The notes below the pieces were generated by a model that ran no database searches, had not been told where the DNA came from, and saw nothing but the letters and a program-made list of their open reading frames with translations. Positions 6,278 to 9,395 of a stretch of DNA of 9,395 nucleotides are shown here, in pieces. Numbering within the stretch: position 1 is the first letter of the stretch; every line of letters starts with the position of its first letter. Made by a program: the position numbers and the translations under genes. Location: the NCBI GenBank assembly GCA_014729445.1, contig WJJX01000046.1, positions 1 to 9,395 of the forward strand, in the 5' to 3' direction. The stretch is from Candidatus Moraniibacteriota bacterium (GTDB taxonomy: Bacteria; Patescibacteriota; Minisyncoccia; CAIUEV01; JAHKAQ01).

Positions 6278-7476
6278 AACCTCCTAAACTCCCTCTTCCC
6301 AACCCGAAGAATCTTTCCATCCATATCTTTTTCAATCTTAGATCCAAGATCGTTTTTTACTTTATCCTCAATTTTAACCCCATTTTGCTGCATTTTCCTT
6401 TTGGCATCGCTTTTGCTTTGGGCCAAATTATTATTAACCAAAACATCGATTAACAACTCCGCTTGGCTTACTTTGATTTTGGGGGCTTCATCTGGATTTT
6501 GGCCCTCGGAAAAAACCTGTTCAAAATAATTTCGAGCTTCTTTAGCGGCTTTTTCGCCTTTGATTAGCTTGACAATCTCATAAGCCATTTGCTTTTTAAA
6601 AATCATCGGGTTTTCGCCTTTGTGCATCGCCTTTTTTATTTGAGCGATTTCGTCTGTGGGGATTTCCGTCAAAAGCTCAAAACCGGTTAAGATCAATTCA
6701 TCCGGATAACTCATCGCCTTGCCAAACATATCTTGTGGCGAATCCGAAAGATTAATGCCGTTGCCTTTGGTTTTGCTCATGGTTCGCGCATCCGGCGCAT
6801 CCATCATTTTGTGAGTTCGGACAAATTTTTCCTTGCCCAGGTATGCTTTGCTTAAATCCCGGCCGATCAGCATGTTAAAAGTCTGGTCCGCCCCGCCGAT
6901 TTCCAAATCAACTTTCATAGCCACGCCGTCATAACCCTGCATCAGCGGATAAACCAGTTCATGGAGTCGAATCGGGTCGCCGTCTTTAAGCCGCCTTTCA
7001 AACATGTCTCGTTCAATCATTCGCTGCAGGGTTATTTTACTCATCAATTCCAAAATATCTTCGAATTTAAGTTTATGCAGCCAGTCGTAATTGTGCAGAA
7101 ATTTAACCGGATTTTTGCCGTAAAAATCAATCAATTGAGAGGCCTGCTCCTTCCAGCCTTTCATATTTTCGGCAATCTTTTTATCGGTGAGCATCTCCCT
7201 TGTCGTGTCTTTGTCCGGATCGCCGACTTTTGAGGTAAAATCACCCACCAAAAAAATCACCTCATGGCCCAATTGCTGCAGAATTCTAAGCGCTCGAATT
7301 CCCATTGCGTGTCCAATATGCAGATATTTCCCGGTCGGATCAAATCCCTGATAAATCTTCAATCGCTCGCCGCTAAGCAATTTTTTTTCAAACGCTTTCT
7401 TGCTCGGATAAATCGCCTCCACTCCGCGATTCAAAAAAGTATCAATCAATTTTTTGTCTTTTAAAATTTTCGGCAT
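6265..7476 (-). CDS. tyrS: Tyrosyl-tRNA synthetase
   Basis: This class I synthetase charges tRNA-Tyr with tyrosine. The 403 residues show QGFDPTGKYLHIGH with the HIGH signature at 53-56, FLVGDFTSKVGDP (75-87), YPLMQGYD (176-183) and GGADQTFNMLIGRD (194-207). These are typical of the TyrZ-like bacterial clade rather than of the E. coli type. The KMSKS loop reads TMSKT (232-236), so the first lysine is replaced while the central SK is kept. Residues from about 340 form an S4-like RNA-binding tail. Length is normal and no damage is seen. A TATAAT box lies only 18-23 bp upstream of the start codon, implying a leader of about 12 nt with no Shine-Dalgarno. As an essential housekeeping gene it probably marks host backbone sequence. 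Confidence 0.97.
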   Translation of the reverse strand: MPKILKDKKLIDTFLNRGVEAIYPSKKAFEKKLLSGERLKIYQGFDPTGKYLHIGHAMGIRALRILQQLGHEVIFLVGDFTSKVGDPDKDTTREMLTDKKIAENMKGWKEQASQLIDFYGKNPVKFLHNYDWLHKLKFEDILELMSKITLQRMIERDMFERRLKDGDPIRLHELVYPLMQGYDGVAMKVDLEIGGADQTFNMLIGRDLSKAYLGKEKFVRTHKMMDAPDARTMSKTKGNGINLSDSPQDMFGKAMSYPDELILTGFELLTEIPTDEIAQIKKAMHKGENPMIFKKQMAYEIVKLIKGEKAAKEARNYFEQVFSEGQNPDEAPKIKVSQAELLIDVLVNNNLAQSKSDAKRKMQQNGVKIEDKVKNDLGSKIEKDMDGKILRVGKREFRRLVVG

Positions 7477-7494
7477 AATTTTGTTTAATAAATA

Positions 7495-7500
7495 ATTATA
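7495..7500 (-). promoter_or_regulatory. -10 box for tyrS
   Basis: A perfect TATAAT is read on the minus strand from 7500 to 7495. No good -35 box is found at the expected distance, where the sequence is a purine-rich G stretch. The predicted start site would be about 12 nt before the tyrS ATG. Confidence 0.4.
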
Positions 7501-7513
7501 CCCCCAAACTCAA

Positions 7514-7565
7514 CCCCTCCTCCCTATTTCGTCGCTCTCAAACGACAAGACCTGTGGAGAAGGGG
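7514..7565. repeat. Imperfect palindrome 1
   Basis: CCCCTCCTCC (7514-7523) pairs with GGAGAAGGGG (7556-7565) with one mismatch, and an inner GTCG/CGAC stem lies around 7531-7546. The run GGGGCCGGGG just beyond gives the look of the dispersed G+C-rich intergenic hairpins common in many bacterial genomes. Only one copy is visible here, so repeat status is inferred from form. Confidence 0.45.
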
Positions 7566-7671
7566 CCGGGGAAGGTTTACTCAAAGGGATATTTGTTTCA
7601 TCTTGCCATTTTCCCCAATTTTTTGCAATTTAACCCGATGCAATCTCTTGCCAAGGAAGGATTTATCCTTG

Positions 7672-7729
7672 CCCCAAAAACCCTGTAAGGCTCCTTCCCT
7701 GTAAAGGGAAGGTCGGGATGGGTTTTGGG
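7672..7729. repeat. Imperfect palindrome 2, REP-like hairpin
   Basis: The centre is a perfect 8-bp stem, CCTTCCCT (7693-7700) with AGGGAAGG (7705-7712), closed by GTAA. Outer arms CCCAAAAACCC (7673-7683) and GGGTTTTGGG (7720-7729) pair with one bulge. The shape resembles REP- or MITE-like intergenic elements. There is no T run, so it is not a standard terminator. Other copies would have to be found elsewhere in the genome. Confidence 0.5.
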
Positions 7730-7803
7730 ACAACGTTGAAGCTAGCTTTTACAGGCTTAGTGAGGGATTGGACTCTAGTTTAAAAAAAATCAATAAAAAA
7801 AAT

Positions 7804-7828
7804 AAAAACCCCGAAAAAGGGATTTTTT
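7804..7828 (-). terminator. Intrinsic terminator of the hypothetical operon
   Basis: On the minus strand, AAAAA-TCCC pairs with GGG-G-TTTTT around a 6-nt loop with one mismatch, and a long T-rich tail follows (the A-rich tract 7782-7808 on the plus strand). It lies just beyond the last ORF of the minus-strand unit that starts at 8878. The A-rich flanks could let it work in both directions. Confidence 0.6.
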
Positions 7829-7837
7829 ATCAAGTCT

Positions 7838-8032
7838 TTAAGATGGTCTCCATTGACTTAAGTTAATCAACATCATTATCATAAACAATCGTCTAATAAG
7901 CATTCGGTCAAATTCATTAAGATCTTGGCAATAATTTGCTAGTGATAATTTATTTTTAGGGGTAGTTTGTTCTGTTTTTTTCACATTCAATTCTTTTTTA
8001 CTGGGTTTCAATGAAGCTTTTTTCTTTCTCAA
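7838..8032 (-). CDS. Doubtful small ORF, possibly a frameshifted tail
   Basis: This 64-codon frame starts with TTG, overlaps the end of the preceding gene by 35 bp in another frame, and has no ribosome binding site. Its product is lysine-rich at first (RKKKASLKPSKKELNVKK) and then has a hydrophobic patch (LFMIMMLINL, residues about 49-58). I recognise no family. It may be a short overlapping gene, a chance frame, or the true C-terminus of the preceding protein. In the last case the two frames would be joined across a run of six A residues (minus strand, 8018-8023), either by an indel or by slippage. The following terminator shows the region is probably transcribed. Confidence 0.25.
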   Translation of the reverse strand: MRKKKASLKPSKKELNVKKTEQTTPKNKLSLANYCQDLNEFDRMLIRRLFMIMMLINLSQWRPS

Positions 8033-8276
8033 TAATTTTCTCCCATTTCATTTTATCCTTAGATTTTATTGCATCCATCTTTTCTTCTAAATTCTCTGTT
8101 AAGAAAACTAAAGCTTGTGGATTGTTTTTTAAAATTTCAATAATTAACAAAACATCTTGAGACGACATTTTTTGAATTACTTCTTTCCACATTTTCTTTT
8201 GCTGTTCCGTCAATCTCGCAATCTCAATTTTTTCTTTTAATTCGTTTTTCGAATTATCGATCTCTATTTTTCCCAT
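7998..8276 (-). CDS. Small helical protein of unknown function
   Basis: The 92 residues are highly charged and predicted to be almost all helix, with no membrane segment or signal. Two amphipathic stretches stand out: ARLTEQQKKMWKEVIQKMSS (20-39) and the leucine/isoleucine-rich DVLLIIEILKNNPQALVFL (41-59). A lysine/glutamate-rich tail (62-92) contains MKWEKIIEKEKSF. The pattern of a charged helix, an ILK-N-P-x-AL turn and a lysine-rich tail looks like a folded helical bundle rather than a chance frame, but I cannot name a family. It starts 17 bp after the end of the membrane-anchored gene on the same strand, so the two are probably co-transcribed and might be functionally linked. No Shine-Dalgarno is seen. 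Confidence 0.65.
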   Translation of the reverse strand: MGKIEIDNSKNELKEKIEIARLTEQQKKMWKEVIQKMSSQDVLLIIEILKNNPQALVFLTENLEEKMDAIKSKDKMKWEKIIEKEKSFIETQ

Positions 8277-8293
8277 ATATTTGTTTTAAAAAA

Positions 8294-8878
8294 TTATTCT
8301 TTAGGATATGTCCTCTCATACCTCTTGGTATCTCCGGTTTCAAGGTCATACGACACAGAAAGAGATGAGCCATTATAACATTCAGCAGTAATATATAGCT
8401 TACCTGACATTATACTTGTTTTTACTATTTTAAAATTATTTCCAATCTTAACCTGCTCGCGAGTACTTTTATAAAAATCAATATTTTTATCTGGAAATTT
8501 TAATATTAAATTCTTATCACTATCATCTTCGGGAACAGTAAACTGGCCCCCTGATTCTATTATTTTAGTTTCAACCTCTTTCGGAATCCTTACCTCAAAG
8601 GGCAATTCATACCTTTCATTTAAAGTCATTTCTGTTATAGATTGATATTCACCTCCCTCAGTAATAAGTGTAAGGTCTTTATTCTTATAATCAAAAGCTT
8701 CAGCTTCCTTCCCATGGTAAAGATGAGTTGCTATAAGAAGAGTAGCAGCCGTAGTTAGTATTTTAAAACCCTTCCTAAATCTTTCAGAATTCAATAGTCT
8801 TTCAGGATTCGATCCTTTTTCTTCTCCTGGCTTTACTGAATCCTCCTTTGCATTGAATTCTTGTTCAAATTTAGACAT
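8294..8878 (-). CDS. Membrane-anchored hypothetical protein
   Basis: The 194-residue protein has a hydrophilic, acidic N-terminal segment (1-35), then one hydrophobic stretch (about 38-54, around ILTTAATLLIATHLYHG). This is followed by KEAEAFDY, which would suit signal peptidase cleavage after AEA or simply a membrane exit. The rest (about 65-194) alternates beta-strand-like stretches with charged turns and has no cysteine pair or catalytic motif I can identify. Basic residues before the hydrophobic stretch (RFRKGFK) predict the C-terminal domain outside the cell membrane. The long N-terminal tail argues for a signal anchor rather than a cleaved signal. It is the first gene of a minus-strand unit with its own promoter (8909-8937). 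It could be a surface or envelope protein; no function is assigned. Confidence 0.7.
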   Translation of the reverse strand: MSKFEQEFNAKEDSVKPGEEKGSNPERLLNSERFRKGFKILTTAATLLIATHLYHGKEAEAFDYKNKDLTLITEGGEYQSITEMTLNERYELPFEVRIPKEVETKIIESGGQFTVPEDDSDKNLILKFPDKNIDFYKSTREQVKIGNNFKIVKTSIMSGKLYITAECYNGSSLSVSYDLETGDTKRYERTYPKE

Positions 8879-8908
8879 AAATTATTTATACTTAATAATT
8901 ATTTTCAA

Positions 8909-8937
8909 ACAATAGCACTATTTAAAATATATGTCAA
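8909..8937 (-). promoter_or_regulatory. Promoter of the hypothetical minus-strand operon
   Basis: On the minus strand, TTGACA (8937-8932) is a perfect -35 box, followed by a 17-bp spacer and TATTGT (8914-8909), which matches four of six -10 positions. Transcription would start near 8902, giving a leader of about 24 nt before the ATG at 8878-8876. No Shine-Dalgarno lies in that leader. Confidence 0.6.
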
Positions 8938-9023
8938 GAGTTTTTTATACTGCTGCAGAGTCTTTTTTAGCAGAACACTCAATGAAATTTTTTTTAAAAA
9001 AATCTAAAAAGTTTTCTGTTTAG

Positions 9024-9051
9024 TTGATTTTTATAACAATTCGATTAAAAT
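9024..9051 (+). promoter_or_regulatory. Promoter of the right-end gene
   Basis: TTGATT (9024-9029) and TAAAAT (9046-9051) are separated by 16 bp. Transcription would start near 9058, about 28 nt before the ATG at 9086. The roughly 90 bp between this box and the opposing promoter are very A+T-rich and contain a CTGCT/AGCAG inverted repeat (8950-8954 and 8969-8973), which could be an operator or chance. Confidence 0.45.
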
Positions 9052-9085
9052 AGTAATTATTATAGCCAAATTTTAAACATAGCAA

Positions 9086-9395
9086 ATGCATCCCCATGAA
9101 GCTCCAGAAATCAAGAATAGCCTTTATCCCCAGAGATTCTTTATGAGCGCGGAAACAACCATTAGAGAGCTACAAGATCTAGAAAAAAGGAGAATTAAAA
9201 AAATTGAATTAACCGACGAAGAAAAAGGAACAGACAGTGGCGATAATTTAAGAAAAGCTAAAAGAAAAATTTTAAGAATGTATCAAAGAAAGATAAACAC
9301 AATGATCGCGCTTAGCTATGAAGCGCCGTTTGTTATCTCCAATATTAAAAAGTTTATGGGAGAAGAAGAAAATCTAACCGAAGATGAAAAATCGA
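9086..9395 (+). CDS. Hypothetical protein, 3' end missing
   Basis: From ATG at 9086 the frame stays open to the window edge, giving 103 residues. The start MHPHEAPEIKNSLYPQRFF is followed by a charged helical region (about 24-75, with repeated lysine/arginine and glutamate, for example LEKRRIKKIELTDEEKG), then a less charged stretch (INTMIALSYEAPFVISNIKK, about 73-92) and an acidic end. No signal peptide, membrane segment or known motif is seen. Support comes from the promoter 35 bp upstream, the continuous frame and protein-like composition; ATG at 9096 is out of frame. The gene is divergent from the minus-strand operon, so the two may share regulation. I do not recognise the family. Confidence 0.6.
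   Translation, partial: MHPHEAPEIKNSLYPQRFFMSAETTIRELQDLEKRRIKKIELTDEEKGTDSGDNLRKAKRKILRMYQRKINTMIALSYEAPFVISNIKKFMGEEENLTEDEKS

Larger units (their letters stand above)
7501..7803. other. Intergenic stretch without a gene
   Basis: No open frame with protein-like character is seen on either strand. The segment is richer in G+C than the flanking A+T-rich DNA and contains two long imperfect palindromes (given separately), short direct repeats of CCCTGTAA (7681 and 7698), and the palindrome AGCTAGCT (7740-7747). I see no tRNA, no transposase remnant and no terminal repeats with a target duplication. Confidence 0.5.

Noticed and set aside
6257..6529. Plus-strand frame opposite the end of tyrS
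   Set aside because: It is antisense to the S4-like tail of tyrS; its hydrophobic look comes from complementing lysine/glutamate codons.
6961..7464. Two plus-strand frames opposite tyrS
   Set aside because: They are antisense to the catalytic core of a well-conserved synthetase and have no independent support.
7477..7837. Possible tRNA, CRISPR or insertion-sequence remnant
   Set aside because: No T-loop or cloverleaf, no regularly spaced repeats, no transposase fragment and no matched terminal repeats were found by eye.
8986..9003. A+T palindrome of T and A runs
   Set aside because: It is expected by chance in such A+T-rich DNA, and its stem has no G+C pairs, so it is a poor terminator.

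Overview
The window most likely comes from a bacterium of the Candidate Phyla Radiation (Patescibacteria, possibly a Parcubacteria-like lineage). This is an inference from style, not from a marker gene. The DNA is A+T-rich, genes are compact, Lys/Ile/Asn codons are heavily used, and starts sit in A+T-rich leaders with no convincing Shine-Dalgarno. Several short hypothetical proteins are present, and G+C-rich palindromes lie between genes. TGA acts as a stop in at least two genes, so the genetic code is not the TGA-as-glycine code of some CPR groups.

Left part (1-2342, + strand): the 3' end of a cytosine-deaminase-like amidohydrolase is followed 20 bp later by an argininosuccinate synthase (argG). 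This ArgG carries an extra C-terminal domain resembling the MGS-like allosteric domain of carbamoyl-phosphate synthase. Middle (2344-3857): a visibly A+T-richer insert holds a divergent pair separated by 11 bp, a GTP cyclohydrolase II homologue on the minus strand and a radical SAM enzyme with viperin-like sequence blocks on the plus strand. The cyclohydrolase ends 1 bp from argG, tail to tail.

3858-4054 is a regulatory segment. A near-consensus sigma70 promoter and a strong intrinsic terminator bracket about 130 nt directly ahead of the next gene, which implies a small RNA or an attenuated leader. That gene (4055-5263) fuses a uridine-kinase-type P-loop kinase to a CYTH/triphosphate-tunnel domain, the layout known from plant TTM1/TTM2. 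A HAD-family IIB phosphatase follows (5331-6215), and then, on the minus strand, tyrosyl-tRNA synthetase (6265-7476).

7477-7837 has no gene and holds two G+C-rich imperfect palindromes that look like dispersed intergenic repeats. Right part (7804-8937, minus strand): a self-contained transcription unit with promoter and terminator encodes a membrane-anchored hypothetical protein, a small helical protein and a doubtful, possibly frameshifted third ORF. A divergent promoter at 9024-9051 drives a hypothetical gene that runs off the right end.

The parts most worth following up are the radical SAM/GTP cyclohydrolase pair, the two unusual fusions (ArgG-MGS and kinase-CYTH), and the promoter-terminator cassette at 3867-4032. 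Several of these genes act on nucleotides or carbamoyl/arginine metabolites, but nothing in the sequence proves that they form one pathway.
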